Source: Leifsonia sp. Root112D2 | GTDB lineage: Bacteria > Actinomycetota > Actinomycetes > Actinomycetales > Microbacteriaceae | Assembly: GCF_001424905.1 (NCBI RefSeq) | Contig: NZ_LMCU01000001.1 | Span: 2,225,480-2,289,479, forward strand | Direction of reading: 5' to 3' | DNA: 64,000 bases | Shown: one piece after another, positions 42,931-52,020 of the stretch | Layout: each line of letters begins with the position of its first letter | Position numbering within the stretch: the stretch's first letter is position 1 | The notes under the pieces: generated by a model | The model's input: the letters and a program-made list of their open reading frames with translations, nothing else | Databases searched by the model: none | What the model was told of the DNA's origin: nothing | Translations under genes and position numbers: made by a program

Positions 42931-43567
42931 GACCGGCGCGCTGCGCATATTCATGCAGCGCCAGCGTGCCGACCTCTGCCCAGTCGAATGGCAGGCTGGA
43001 TCGCCCATAATCGTCGGTGATGACGCCGCGGAAGCAGCGGTCGCGCACGGTGTCGTTGTGTGCCTCGACCACGATGCGGCCGTCGCCGTGCACGAGCGCA
43101 GCGCAGCGCTGCAGGAGTGCCGCCGGCTCACCACCAATGCCGATGTTGCCATCGAAGAGCAACGCCACACCCCACTCGCCTTCGTTTGGCAGCTGATGGA
43201 ACACGTTGCGGCGAAGAACAGGCAGCCCATTCGCGCGGGCAAGCTCCGTCGCCGTCTTCGAGGTGTCGATGCCGAGCGCGAGCCGTCCGGCAAGGATGGA
43301 GGCCTTCACGAGTCGACCGGGACCGCAGCCGATATCGAGAATCGGTCCTTCCAATCGTTCGACCAGCAGGCGCTCCGACTCGGACGCGTCGCCGAGAAAA
43401 CGGCGAACGTCAATGCGGCTCGCGGTATCCATGCCGGTATCGGTAGTGGGTCGCAGAGAGAGCACACCGTGGCCCCTCGTCAAGGCGTGGTCGTACGGCT
43501 CCTGTGCGCCGGCGCCAAAGTATCCCGAGCTGGCCGGCGCAGTCGACCCGAGCACAATACTCGTCAT
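42869..43567 (-). CDS. Class I SAM-dependent methyltransferase
   Basis: 232 residues. Motif I, PILDIGCGPGRLVKASILAG, lies at about 75-94. Acidic residue in ALGIDTSKTA and a motif-IV-like GVALLFDGNIGIGGEP follow, consistent with a Rossmann-like methyltransferase. About 50 N-terminal residues precede the domain. The substrate is unknown; a sugar or glycolipid would fit the neighbours. The ATG overlaps the DUF2064 gene stop by 4 bases, and the 3' end overlaps the convergent membrane protein gene by 62 bp. Confidence 0.85.
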   Translation of the reverse strand: MTSIVLGSTAPASSGYFGAGAQEPYDHALTRGHGVLSLRPTTDTGMDTASRIDVRRFLGDASESERLLVERLEGPILDIGCGPGRLVKASILAGRLALGIDTSKTATELARANGLPVLRRNVFHQLPNEGEWGVALLFDGNIGIGGEPAALLQRCAALVHGDGRIVVEAHNDTVRDRCFRGVITDDYGRSSLPFDWAEVGTLALHEYAQRAGLTLMREWSERERSFAEYAPR

Positions 43568-44238
43568 GAGGGTAGCCCTTGGCCGAGCGGTGATCTGAGG
43601 CTGACGACTTCCGTCGCAGCCGTCCTCTGGATCTCGTCAACGATGTGAGCGACGGTGGATACGGGAAGGTGCGACACCACGTCCTCCAGGGAGCGCACAG
43701 TGTCGATGTCGGTCAACTCGGGTAGATCGCGTACCTGCAGTCCGGCATCCACGAGACGTTTGCGTTGGATGCTCCCCGTGTCGCGCCGGGACATTGGCAC
43801 GCCGCGCACGAGGTCGCCGCGCGGCTCGGCAAGGGCGAGCGCCCAGAAGCCGCCGTCGGCGGCGGGCCCGAACCACGCGTCCGTGCCCTGCGGCCACGGC
43901 TCGAACACGCAGCCGAGGTTAGACGCTGCGATCTGCGGGGTATCCATTCCGATCAGCACTGTCGGCCCGGAACACGCGTCGAAAACCGAGCCGATTCGCT
44001 CGTCGAGAGAGCCCTGTGGCTGCGGCCACACTTCGTAATCCGAGGCCTCGACGGGCGGCTCATCGCCTTCGAAGAACAGGATGCGTCGTGTCGCAGGCAG
44101 AGTGTCGGCAGCGTTGAGGGTGTCCGTCAGGCTCGCGTGCGCGATGCGTGCGGCATCTGCGAGGCTGAACGGCGGGTGCAGTCTCGTCTTGACGCGTCCG
44201 GGCAGGCATTGCTTGGCGATGATCACGAGCGTCGTCAT
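43564..44238 (-). CDS. DUF2064 (TIGR04282-type) glycosyl/nucleotidyltransferase-like protein
   Basis: 224 residues: TLVIIAKQCLPGRVKTRLHP at the N terminus, then ADAARIAHASLTDTL, a central VLIGMDTPQIAASNL and FGPAADGGFWALAL. This is the DUF2064 family, a GT-A-like fold related to nucleotidyl- and glycosyltransferases. TIGR04282 members are labelled transferase 1 of arsenosugar or selenodomain-linked clusters, but the activity is not established here and no radical-SAM or arsenic gene is present. It overlaps the GT2 and methyltransferase genes by 4 bases each, so the three act together. Confidence 0.8.
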   Translation of the reverse strand: MTTLVIIAKQCLPGRVKTRLHPPFSLADAARIAHASLTDTLNAADTLPATRRILFFEGDEPPVEASDYEVWPQPQGSLDERIGSVFDACSGPTVLIGMDTPQIAASNLGCVFEPWPQGTDAWFGPAADGGFWALALAEPRGDLVRGVPMSRRDTGSIQRKRLVDAGLQVRDLPELTDIDTVRSLEDVVSHLPVSTVAHIVDEIQRTAATEVVSLRSPLGQGLPS

Positions 44239-44900
44239 CGCGATGCCGTCAGGAGCCGTGACATGTCCCGCACCGCGGTGAGAGTGCCTCGAACGGTTCC
44301 GGTCACCTTCGATCGGCCGATTCGCGGATGATAATCCACGTCGATCTCCGCAATTCGCCAGCCGGCATCCGCTGCGCGCAGCACCATCTCCAGGGGGTAT
44401 CCGCTCCGCCGATCCTGCAGGCGCAGCCCCAGAAGCCCCTCACGGCTTGCGGCACGCAGCGGGCCAAGATCGTGGAGTGATGCCCCGGTTATGGCGCGGA
44501 GACGATGGGCGAGTATGGCGTTGGCGAGGCGGGCATGCAGCGGCCAGGCACCGGCCGTGACGGCGCGACGGCGTCCCAGCACCAACTGTGCGACGCCTGC
44601 TCGTATCGGATCAACCACACGGTTCAGCTGCACGGGATTGAAGGAACCGTCCGCATCGCAGAATGCGACGATGGGCGCGGTCGCGGCCAGCAGACCCGCG
44701 TGGGCCGCGGCGCCGAATCCGCGCCGCGGCTCGAAGACCACGGTCGCGCCGTACTCTGTGGCGACCCGTGCCGAGGAATCCGTCGACCCATTGTCGACCA
44801 CAATCGCGTGGAACCCTGCTGGCATGCGGCTGAGCACGCCGGGCAATGCGGCCTGCTCGTTTAGACACGGCAGGACGACATCCACGACGGCGATAGGCAT
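44235..44900 (-). CDS. GT2 family glycosyltransferase
   Basis: 221 residues of a GT-A fold enzyme: VVLPCLNEQAALPGVLSR at the start, VVDNGSTDSS for nucleotide-sugar binding, and the metal DxD as FCDADGS (Asp82, Asp84). No membrane helix is present, unlike full-length dolichyl-phosphate-sugar synthases, so it may be soluble or act with the multi-TM protein of the neighbouring block. AAGG lies upstream of the ATG. First gene of a GT2-DUF2064-methyltransferase operon; mycobacteria carry the pair as Rv0539-Rv0540. Confidence 0.85.
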   Translation of the reverse strand: MPIAVVDVVLPCLNEQAALPGVLSRMPAGFHAIVVDNGSTDSSARVATEYGATVVFEPRRGFGAAAHAGLLAATAPIVAFCDADGSFNPVQLNRVVDPIRAGVAQLVLGRRRAVTAGAWPLHARLANAILAHRLRAITGASLHDLGPLRAASREGLLGLRLQDRRSGYPLEMVLRAADAGWRIAEIDVDYHPRIGRSKVTGTVRGTLTAVRDMSRLLTASR

Positions 44901-45040
44901 GTCTCGACCTTATGAATGTGCGTGAGAGAGATCCCAGCAGAAAGTCTTACGATCCGGAAACGTGACGGCTCTCACGCAGAGTTCCCCTCCACCGTGGGGC
45001 TGCAGCCGCTCTAGTCTGAGGGAATGAGGAGTGCGAGTCG

Positions 45041-45772
45041 ATGACGAACCCATCGCGGCCGGATGCGCAGCAGGCCGATCCACTGCTCGGTCGGCGCGTT
45101 CTCGTCGTGGAGGACGACCCGACGGTTCAGGAGGTCGCAAGCAGTTACCTGAGCGCGGCAGGATTTCTCGTGGACCGGGCCAACGACGGGTTCACGGCTC
45201 TGGAGATGGTGAGGCGCGTCGCGCCCGATTTGATTGTGCTCGACCGGATGCTGCCGGGCATCGACGGGGCGGAGGTATGCCGACGCATCCGCGAGCGATC
45301 GAGCACGCCGGTCATTCTGCTCACCGCGTTGGACGCAACGGAAGATCGCATTGTCGGCCTGGAGGCGGGCGCCGACGACTACCTGACCAAACCGTTCTCG
45401 CCGCGCGAGCTGGTGTTGCGTGTGCAATCGATCTTGCGTCGCAGTGTGACGGAGCTAACTCCGGAGGCCCCGTTCGAGCTCGGTCCGTTCCACCTCGACC
45501 CTTCAGCGCGTATCGCGGCGAAGAACGGTGATGAGCTGGCGCTCTCGGCACGTGAATTCGAGCTGTTCGCATTTTTGCTCAAGCACCCCGGGCAGGCGTT
45601 CGGGCGTGAGACGCTGTTGCGATCGGTGTGGGGCTGGACCTTCGGCGACCTTTCCACCGTGACGGTCGCGGTACGACGGCTGCGCGAAAAGATCGAAGAC
45701 GATCCGACAAGACCCACCATCCTCCGCACGGTGTGGGGCGTTGGATATCGACTGGAAGTGACAGCATCGTGA
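45041..45772 (+). CDS. OmpR/PhoB-type response regulator
   Basis: 243 residues. Receiver domain with acidic pocket VVEDD (24-26), phosphoacceptor Asp68 in LIVLDRMLPG, Thr in VILLTALD and Lys in YLTKPF. The C-terminal winged helix of the OmpR family begins at about residue 150 and ends RTVWGVGYRLE. A GAGGAG site precedes ATG 45041. The stop overlaps the kinase GTG by 4 bases. The 140-bp upstream gap holds a small dyad, CGTGA-CGGCTC-TCACG (44961-44976), that could be an autoregulatory site. Confidence 0.93.
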   Translation: MTNPSRPDAQQADPLLGRRVLVVEDDPTVQEVASSYLSAAGFLVDRANDGFTALEMVRRVAPDLIVLDRMLPGIDGAEVCRRIRERSSTPVILLTALDATEDRIVGLEAGADDYLTKPFSPRELVLRVQSILRRSVTELTPEAPFELGPFHLDPSARIAAKNGDELALSAREFELFAFLLKHPGQAFGRETLLRSVWGWTFGDLSTVTVAVRRLREKIEDDPTRPTILRTVWGVGYRLEVTAS

Positions 45773-46917
45773 TTCCATTTTCCGATCTCGTCGCGATCCT
45801 TTCGATAGCGCTGGTGTGCGCCCTCGTGATCGGTGCTTTCGGCCTGGCGGTGTTACGCCTCGCGCGCCGCGCACCGTTGCTCGCCCAGCTCTGCGTCGTC
45901 GTGGCAACCGCCATCGTCTCTGTCACCGTCGGGATGATTGCGGTCGCACAGGAGATGTACCTGTCGCCACACGATCTGGTCGTCACCTTTTATGTCGCGG
46001 GTGTCGCCGCGCTGGTCTCGCTGGGGGTGGCCTTGGTGCTCGGGCGGGCCTTCACTCGAAACGCCGTTCGATTGCGTGAAATCACTCGCTCGATCAGCGA
46101 GGGGCAGCGCATCCAGTTCACAGCCGACGACAGTCAAAACGCCGAGTTCGGTGACCTTGCTGCCGACCTTGCCGAGACGAGCCGCAGACTTGCCGAATCC
46201 CGCGAGGAGGTAGCCGCGATGGATGCCTCCCGGCGGGAGCTGATCGCCTGGATCTCGCACGACCTTCGCACTCCTCTGGCCGGCCTGCGAGCGATGGCGG
46301 AGGCGCTCGAAGATGGCATGGCTGAGGACCCACAACGCTTCCACCGGCAGATGCGCCTCCAGGTGGAGCATCTCTCGGGCATGGTCGATGACCTGTTCGA
46401 GCTGTCGAAGATTCAATCCGGCACCCTGTCGCTCGCGCTTGAGCCGATTTCGGTATACGACCTGGTCAGCGATGCGGTTGCCGACGTTGCAACCCTTGCC
46501 GCGTCCCGGTCTATCACGCTGCGTGAAAGCACCGCGGAGGGCCTCAGCGTGCTCGGCGACGCCCGTGAACTCACCCGCGTGGTGGGGAACTTGCTGATGA
46601 ACGCCATCCAGCATTCACCGGCCGGCGCCGAGGTCTCCATCAGCGCGCAACCGGATGGCGCGGGCAGCGCCGTGCTGTCGGTGCAGGACAGCGGAGGCGG
46701 CATTTCCGAGCACGACCTGTCCAAGATATTCGAGCCCGGTTGGCGCTCGAGTGCGGCCCGCGGCCCGGGGGATGCGTTCGGCTCCGCCGGCGCAGGACTT
46801 GGACTCGCGATAGTGCACGGCATCGTCACTGCGCATCAAGGGGCCATCGCCGTCAGAAACATCGCAGGAGGATGCCGATTCGACATCAGTCTGCCGGCAA
46901 ACGGCCCGGAGTCTTGA
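45769..46917 (+). CDS. Sensor histidine kinase
   Basis: 382 residues. Three hydrophobic helices (about 8-30, 40-62, 70-92), a HAMP-like linker, HisKA with phosphorylated His164 in AWISHDLRTPLAGLRAMAEA, and HATPase_c with NLLMNAIQHSPAGAE (N box), VQDSGGGISEHD (G1) and GSAGAGLGLAIVHGI (G2). The sensor part is small and mostly membrane-embedded, suggesting that it senses the membrane or an intramembrane signal. GTG 45769 overlaps the response-regulator stop (GTGA). The cognate partner is certain by context; the stimulus is not known. Confidence 0.92.
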   Translation: MIPFSDLVAILSIALVCALVIGAFGLAVLRLARRAPLLAQLCVVVATAIVSVTVGMIAVAQEMYLSPHDLVVTFYVAGVAALVSLGVALVLGRAFTRNAVRLREITRSISEGQRIQFTADDSQNAEFGDLAADLAETSRRLAESREEVAAMDASRRELIAWISHDLRTPLAGLRAMAEALEDGMAEDPQRFHRQMRLQVEHLSGMVDDLFELSKIQSGTLSLALEPISVYDLVSDAVADVATLAASRSITLRESTAEGLSVLGDARELTRVVGNLLMNAIQHSPAGAEVSISAQPDGAGSAVLSVQDSGGGISEHDLSKIFEPGWRSSAARGPGDAFGSAGAGLGLAIVHGIVTAHQGAIAVRNIAGGCRFDISLPANGPES

Positions 46918-46984
46918 GCCGGGGGAAGAAGCGCAGACTCACGGAGTGGGAGAGGCCCACAGCCACCGGTTAGACTTGCGCAAT

Positions 46985-47103
46985 CGAAGGGGAGTATTCC
47001 GGAGGGCGCGCACCGTGCGCCCACGCCATTCTCGTCAGTACGGGTCGTGTCATCGCGGCCCCGGGGGCGGCGGCACCATCATGGGTGCGGGAGAGACTTT
47101 CGG
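46985..47103 (+). promoter_or_regulatory. yybP-ykoY (Mn2+) riboswitch candidate upstream of terC
   Basis: The 222-bp gap between the kinase gene and terC carries the family hallmarks in order. CGAAGGGGAGTA (46985-46996) holds the L1 signature GGGGAGTA. A hairpin GGGCGC...GCGCCC follows at 47003-47021, then CGTCA (47033-47037), then GAGAGACTTTCG (47091-47102). The ends pair as the P1 helix, CGAAGG with CTTTCG. The class binds Mn2+ and often precedes terC-type genes. The aptamer ends 37 bases before the terC ATG, leaving room for translational control. A possible -10 (TTAGACT) lies at about 46971. Confidence 0.8.
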
Positions 47104-47139
47104 GCCATCGCGCGTGAGCGTGCCCGAAGAGAGGAACCC

Positions 47140-48192
47140 ATGGAACTCGCCCTTCCGCTCTGTTTCGAGATCACATCCTTCATCGTCCTGATTGTGATTC
47201 TTGTGGCGGACCTTGCCCTGATCATCAAACGACCGCACGTGCCGAAGCCGCGCGAGGCCGCACTGTGGATCTCGTTCTACGTAGCGCTCGCTCTCCTCTT
47301 TGCGTTGCTGATATTTCTGCTCGGCGACGCCGAGCACGCGGGGCAATTCATCACCGGCTGGATCACCGAATACAGCCTGAGCATCGACAACCTGTTCGTG
47401 TTCGTGGTGATCATGAGCCGCTTCAAGGTGCCGCGATCCTCGCAGCAAGAGGTGCTCATGGTGGGCATCGTGGTCGCGCTCGTACTACGCGGAATTTTTA
47501 TTCTGGTCGGGGCTCAACTCATCGCGAACTTCGCCTGGATCTTCTATCTCTTCGGTGCATTCCTGCTCTACACCGCCGTTCACGGCCTGTTCGCGCACCC
47601 GTCGGACGAGAGCGAAGACAACGCAATCGTTCGGATGCTGCGACGCAGGCTGCGCATCTCCGAACAGTACGACGGATTCAAGCTGCGCACGACGGTGAAC
47701 GGCCGCAGCATGCTCACCCCGCTCATCATCGTGTTCCTCGCACTCGGCACCACCGATCTGCTGTTCGCCCTCGATTCGATTCCCGCGATCTTCGGCATCA
47801 CCACGAGCCCGTTCATCGTGTTCACGGCGAACATCTTCGCCCTCATGGGGCTGCGGCAGCTGTACTTTCTGCTCGGCCACCTTCTGGAGAAGCTGGCGTA
47901 CCTCTCCTACGGCATCGCGTTCATCCTCGCCTTCATCGGCGTCAAACTGGTCTTTCACGCGATGCACGCGAATGCCGTACCATTCCTGAACGACGGCCGG
48001 CCTTTTGAGTGGGCGCCCGACATCGGAACCTGGACCTCGCTCATCGTCATTGTTGCGGCGATGACGGTTGCTACCGTCGCGAGTCTGTTGAAGTTGCAGT
48101 GGGATACCCGTCATGCAGGTAAGAATGGTCTAGAACAGAGTGACCCGCATACGGGGGGCGCACAGCAGTCTCAGGAGGAAAAGGGTCAGTGA
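47140..48192 (+). CDS. TerC family membrane protein (probable metal exporter)
   Basis: 350 residues with about eight or nine hydrophobic helices and the two acidic TerC signatures, TEYSLSIDNLFVFVVIMSR and LGTTDLLFALDSIPAIFG. TerC proteins (Alx, MeeF/MeeY types) export Mn2+ or metalate exported enzymes. The polar tail (about 330-350) is Gln/Glu-rich. The frame is open upstream, but ATG 47140 follows an AGAGGA site and gives the family N terminus. A probable Mn2+ riboswitch precedes it, and the stop overlaps the PP2C start by 4 bases, so it leads a signalling operon. Confidence 0.9.
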   Translation: MELALPLCFEITSFIVLIVILVADLALIIKRPHVPKPREAALWISFYVALALLFALLIFLLGDAEHAGQFITGWITEYSLSIDNLFVFVVIMSRFKVPRSSQQEVLMVGIVVALVLRGIFILVGAQLIANFAWIFYLFGAFLLYTAVHGLFAHPSDESEDNAIVRMLRRRLRISEQYDGFKLRTTVNGRSMLTPLIIVFLALGTTDLLFALDSIPAIFGITTSPFIVFTANIFALMGLRQLYFLLGHLLEKLAYLSYGIAFILAFIGVKLVFHAMHANAVPFLNDGRPFEWAPDIGTWTSLIVIVAAMTVATVASLLKLQWDTRHAGKNGLEQSDPHTGGAQQSQEEKGQ

Positions 48193-49016
48193 ACGTGAAC
48201 GTCGAGGCAAGTGCACGCAGCGATGTGGGCAGTGTGCGCAAGGTCAATGAAGACAGCTTCGTGGCGAGAACTCCGGCATTTCTGGTGGCGGACGGGATGG
48301 GCGGCCACGCTCGTGGCGACAAGGCGAGCCAGGCCGCCGTGCGGGTGCTCGGAGAGTTTCTGCCGGCAGGATACGACCCCAGCCCCGACGAGGTGGTTGC
48401 GGCCGTACACGCTGCCAACGATGCCGTTCGTGCCCTCTCCACCGTTGATGACTCGGGCGTGGCCGTGGCCGGAACGACGCTCACCGGCGTCGTGCAGGTG
48501 CACGCCGACGACGAGCCGCGCTGGATGGTCGTCAACGTGGGCGATTCGCGGGTGTACAGCTGGGACGGCAGAACGCTCGGCCAGCTGACCGTCGATCATT
48601 CTGCCGTGCAGGAGCTTCTGGATGCCGGTGCGATCAGCGTCGGTGAGTCGCTCATCCACCCCGAACGCAATGTGATCACGCGCGCGCTGGGTGCCGATGA
48701 CACCATTGAGGTGGACGTCTGGTTGCTGCCGGTGACGGGCACGCAGACGTTCCTGATCTGTTCAGACGGACTCTGCAAAGAGCTCGACGACGAGGCCATC
48801 GCCATGATTCTGGCCGATACCGGTGCCGGCCACACGGATGCCGCGAGCGTCGCCGACGCTCTGGTTGACGCCGCGCTCGAGGTTGGTGGGCGGGACAATG
48901 TGACGGTAATCGTGGTTGAATCGCAGGCGGGGGATGTCGCCGACGATCCGGATTCGACCCGGGACCGACCGGCGACCGCGCATGAATTCCTCGAAGACAC
49001 CAGGCCGAGAGGGTAG
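48189..49016 (+). CDS. PP2C-type Ser/Thr protein phosphatase
   Basis: 275 residues of the PPM/PP2C family, Mn2+/Mg2+-dependent. Metal-site motifs are NEDS near residue 20, VADGMGGHARGD, VNVGDSRVYSW, ICSDGLCKELDD and the late GGRDNVTVIVVE; all the usual Asp ligands are there. It probably reverses the action of the kinase two genes downstream, as PstP does for PknA/PknB. GTG start overlapping the terC stop, with AGGAGG upstream. About 30 residues of acidic tail follow the domain. Confidence 0.93.
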   Translation: MNVNVEASARSDVGSVRKVNEDSFVARTPAFLVADGMGGHARGDKASQAAVRVLGEFLPAGYDPSPDEVVAAVHAANDAVRALSTVDDSGVAVAGTTLTGVVQVHADDEPRWMVVNVGDSRVYSWDGRTLGQLTVDHSAVQELLDAGAISVGESLIHPERNVITRALGADDTIEVDVWLLPVTGTQTFLICSDGLCKELDDEAIAMILADTGAGHTDAASVADALVDAALEVGGRDNVTVIVVESQAGDVADDPDSTRDRPATAHEFLEDTRPRG

Positions 49017-49027
49017 GGGCGAGAGTC

Positions 49028-50389
49028 GTGCTTGAGGTTCAACATGCGGCAGCAGGGGGCTGGCTCGCGGTGGTTGCCGCGGGACGACTGCTGGTCGTGA
49101 ACAGTCAGGATGCGTTCTCGACGGCAGACATCCGTGCGCTCTGGGATTCAATCGCGCGCCCGGACGGCCTGCGTACCTCGCTCGAATCGCTCACGAAGAA
49201 GGGACTGTCGGCCACGCCGCCGTTCGCCCTCGTGGAGTGGGAGGGCGACCCGATTGCCGCACCGGCGAGTGTGCGCTGCATTCTGCGCGGGGATGTGAGC
49301 CTCTCCCTCGACACCGTCGCCGGAGATCGCGACCTTTCCGGCGCAGCCGTCTCGACGTGGTTCGAGCAGTCTGTCTCCGGTGTCACGGGTTTTCGGTTGC
49401 AGTGCGGAGACGCACCGCAGGTATCCGACGCCGTGTTCCTGCCGTTGGCCGAGGGCGCCTCGTGGGTCAGCGGGCTGCGTCTGGGCTCATACGGTGAAGC
49501 GGATGCCGACCATACGGTTGTGCTGCCGCCTCGCGCAGCAGCCACACCAGCACAGGTGCCGACCGCCGAGGTGCCGGTCGTCGATGCAGCCGAACCACCA
49601 GCCGCACCCGAACCGACAGCCACGCCCGATTCGCACGAGGAGCGCGCGAGCGAGGAGACGATCGTCGAGGCTCCCTGCGCCGAGGGCGACGCGGCCCCGG
49701 GCGACGCGGTACGGGGTGACGCGGAGGCATCCATCGACGAGCAGTCCGGCTATGACCATCTCTTCGGCGCCACCCAGATGCGCAGCGTCGAAGACGCGGC
49801 CGTGCGCGCCGGCGAAGAAGCCGAGCCCGACGAGGTCGACGTGCAGAGCAAGAAGATCGATCTCCCCGCCTTCGTCACCGGGGCTGACCCGCTGGGCGAG
49901 GCGGAGGGCGATCACGACGGCCTCACCGTCTTCAGTGGAGACATCCAGAAGCTGCGCAAGGGCAGGAAGGCCAAGCGCGACGCGTCGGGGAAGAAGAAGG
50001 GTGCCGATGCGCCCGGCGAGGACAACGCCGCACCGGAAGCGCCGAAGAGTCCGGATTTCTACCTCACCCTCATGAATGGAACCAAGGAATATCTGGGGCA
50101 GCCGGTGCTCATCGGGCGCGCACCGAGCGTCAGCAAGGTCTCCGGCGGGCACATGCCGCGTCTGGTGACGGTCGGCAGCGCCGATCAGGACATCTCGCGC
50201 AATCACGTGCAGCTTTCCGTCGAGGGGGACACCGTGGTCGTGACAGATCTGCACTCGCGCAACGGCACGATAGTGGTGCTGCCCGGTAAGGCGCCGCAGA
50301 AGCTTCGGCAGGGCGAGCCGACCTCGGTGATAGTGGGCACCGTCGTCGACCTGGGCGGGGGAGTGAGCATGACGGTGTGTGAAGAGTGA
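49028..50389 (+). CDS. FHA-domain protein
   Basis: 453 residues. The C-terminal ~110 residues (from about 343) are an FHA domain: VLIGRAP, DQDISRNHVQLSV and DLHSRNGTIVV keep the phosphothreonine-binding Arg, Ser and Asn. The N-terminal ~165 residues form a separate domain that I do not recognise (GGWLAVVAAGRLLVVNSQDA at its start). A long acidic, Ala/Pro-rich, probably disordered linker with several Thr residues (about 165-340) joins them and could be phosphorylated. GTG start 11 bases after PP2C; its stop overlaps the kinase start. It is likely to be a substrate and adaptor of the kinase. Confidence 0.87.
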   Translation: MLEVQHAAAGGWLAVVAAGRLLVVNSQDAFSTADIRALWDSIARPDGLRTSLESLTKKGLSATPPFALVEWEGDPIAAPASVRCILRGDVSLSLDTVAGDRDLSGAAVSTWFEQSVSGVTGFRLQCGDAPQVSDAVFLPLAEGASWVSGLRLGSYGEADADHTVVLPPRAAATPAQVPTAEVPVVDAAEPPAAPEPTATPDSHEERASEETIVEAPCAEGDAAPGDAVRGDAEASIDEQSGYDHLFGATQMRSVEDAAVRAGEEAEPDEVDVQSKKIDLPAFVTGADPLGEAEGDHDGLTVFSGDIQKLRKGRKAKRDASGKKKGADAPGEDNAAPEAPKSPDFYLTLMNGTKEYLGQPVLIGRAPSVSKVSGGHMPRLVTVGSADQDISRNHVQLSVEGDTVVVTDLHSRNGTIVVLPGKAPQKLRQGEPTSVIVGTVVDLGGGVSMTVCEE

Positions 50390-52020
50390 TGCGCCGGGCC
50401 GCCTCCCAGCCACCCGAGCTTCCCGGCTATGACTATGTCAAGGTTCTGGGCTCCGGCGGGTTCTCCGACGTGTTCCTCTATGACCAGCAGCTGCCGCGCC
50501 GCAAGGTGGCGGTCAAGGTGCTGCTCACCGAGGAACTGAATGCGGCCACGCGTGCCCAGTTCGTCGCCGAGGCCAACCTCATGGCGCAGTTGTCTGCGCA
50601 CCCGTATATCGTCACGATCTATCACGCGGATGTCGCATCCGACGCCCGGCCGTATTTCGTCATGGAGTACTGCTCCGGCCCCAGCCTGGCCGACCGCTAC
50701 AAACGCGATACCTTCAGCGTCGAGGATGCCTTGCGCACGGGGGTGCGCCTCTCCAGTGCCATCGCGACCGCGCACTCGGCGGGCATCCTGCACCGGGACA
50801 TCAAACCGGCCAATGTGCTCACGAACGCCTTCGGCTGGCCGGCGCTGACAGACTTCGGCATCTCGTCCACCCTCGAGGAAGAGCTGCCGGTACACACCAC
50901 CACGGCGGAGAAGATTCGGGAACAGGCCACTGACACCGGCACCGGGTCGGGCCAATCCGTGGGCATGAGCGTGCCGTGGTCACCGCCGGAGATGTTCGAA
51001 GACGAACCGCAGCCGGATGTGCGCAGCGACGTGTTCTCGCTCGCGGCCACGATCCACACCCTGCTCGCCGGGCGAACGCCGTTCGAGGTCGTCGGCCGCT
51101 CGAACGGAACCCTCGACCTGATCGGGCGCATCGAGCGCGGCGTGATCACGCCCATCGGGCGCGAGGACATTCCTCGGTCGCTCGTCGCCGTGCTGCAGAA
51201 GGGTATGGCCACGCGCCGTACCGACCGATTCTCCAGCGCGGTCGACTTCGCTCGTGCGCTGCAGCGCGTCGAGCTCGAGCTCGGTTACACGCCCACCAGC
51301 ATCGAGGTGCCCAACCTCGTGGTCACGCCGGAGGCGCGCCCGGAGGGCGGAGAGGACGCCGACGAGACCCGGGTTCGCTCGGTCTCCACCATCGCGGTTC
51401 AGAAGCCGGGCAACACCGATAAGCCTGAGCGCCCCGTCGCCCGTGCAGCCGCGACACCCGTGCCCGAAAGTCCGCAGGAGTCCACTCGCCTGCGCACCCC
51501 GGTGAGCGTCGAACAGACGGTCATGCGGCCGCGCCGGGCGCCAGCCGAGGCAGAGGTGCTGCCGGCCGAGCACGCGCCCGTGACGGATGCCGCGCACGGA
51601 ACCCGTCGCCTCGGCATCCTCATCGCCTGCATCGTGGCCGTGCTGCTCGTGGCCGGTGGGGTCACGGCCGCCGTACTTCTGCCCACGCTCGGCGGCGATC
51701 CGAAACAGACCACCGGCCCCGATCCGGTTCAGGGTGGTGGGGGCGGTCTCGACATCTCCACGATTCCCTCGCCGAAGAAGGGCACGGCAACGCCCAGCGC
51801 CGACGGTAAATCGGTGACGTTCGTCTGGACGAACCCGAAGCCGCAGAAGGACGACAAATACCTCTGGGCCGCGGCTGAGACGCCGGACAATAAGAACCTT
51901 GTCGTCGAACCGAAGGCCGTCGTGACGGGGGTGGTGCCGGGCTCGCGCGTCTGCATCAATATCGTTGTGCTGCGCGACGGGCAGACCTCGCCCAATCCGT
52001 TGAAGGTGTGCGACAAGTGA
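50386..52020 (+). CDS. Transmembrane Ser/Thr protein kinase (PknB-like)
   Basis: 544 residues. The kinase domain (~14-300) has the Gly loop LGSGGFSDVF, Lys44 (VAVKVL), catalytic HRDIKPANVL with Asp138 and Asn143, and DFG at 156-158. A long Thr-rich juxtamembrane linker precedes one membrane helix (about 406-430). The extracytoplasmic ~110 residues are beta-rich and FN3-like, not PASTA repeats, so the ligand is probably not muropeptide. GTG 50386 gives the same GTGA overlap as other joints of the operon; ATG 50389 is possible. It is expected to phosphorylate the flanking FHA proteins and perhaps itself. Confidence 0.92.
   Translation: MMRRAASQPPELPGYDYVKVLGSGGFSDVFLYDQQLPRRKVAVKVLLTEELNAATRAQFVAEANLMAQLSAHPYIVTIYHADVASDARPYFVMEYCSGPSLADRYKRDTFSVEDALRTGVRLSSAIATAHSAGILHRDIKPANVLTNAFGWPALTDFGISSTLEEELPVHTTTAEKIREQATDTGTGSGQSVGMSVPWSPPEMFEDEPQPDVRSDVFSLAATIHTLLAGRTPFEVVGRSNGTLDLIGRIERGVITPIGREDIPRSLVAVLQKGMATRRTDRFSSAVDFARALQRVELELGYTPTSIEVPNLVVTPEARPEGGEDADETRVRSVSTIAVQKPGNTDKPERPVARAAATPVPESPQESTRLRTPVSVEQTVMRPRRAPAEAEVLPAEHAPVTDAAHGTRRLGILIACIVAVLLVAGGVTAAVLLPTLGGDPKQTTGPDPVQGGGGGLDISTIPSPKKGTATPSADGKSVTFVWTNPKPQKDDKYLWAAAETPDNKNLVVEPKAVVTGVVPGSRVCINIVVLRDGQTSPNPLKVCDK

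Noticed and set aside
43564..44900. Arsenosugar biosynthesis, suggested by the DUF2064/TIGR04282 name
   Set aside because: No radical-SAM ArsS-like, ArsM or arsenic gene is adjacent, so the family name alone does not support it.
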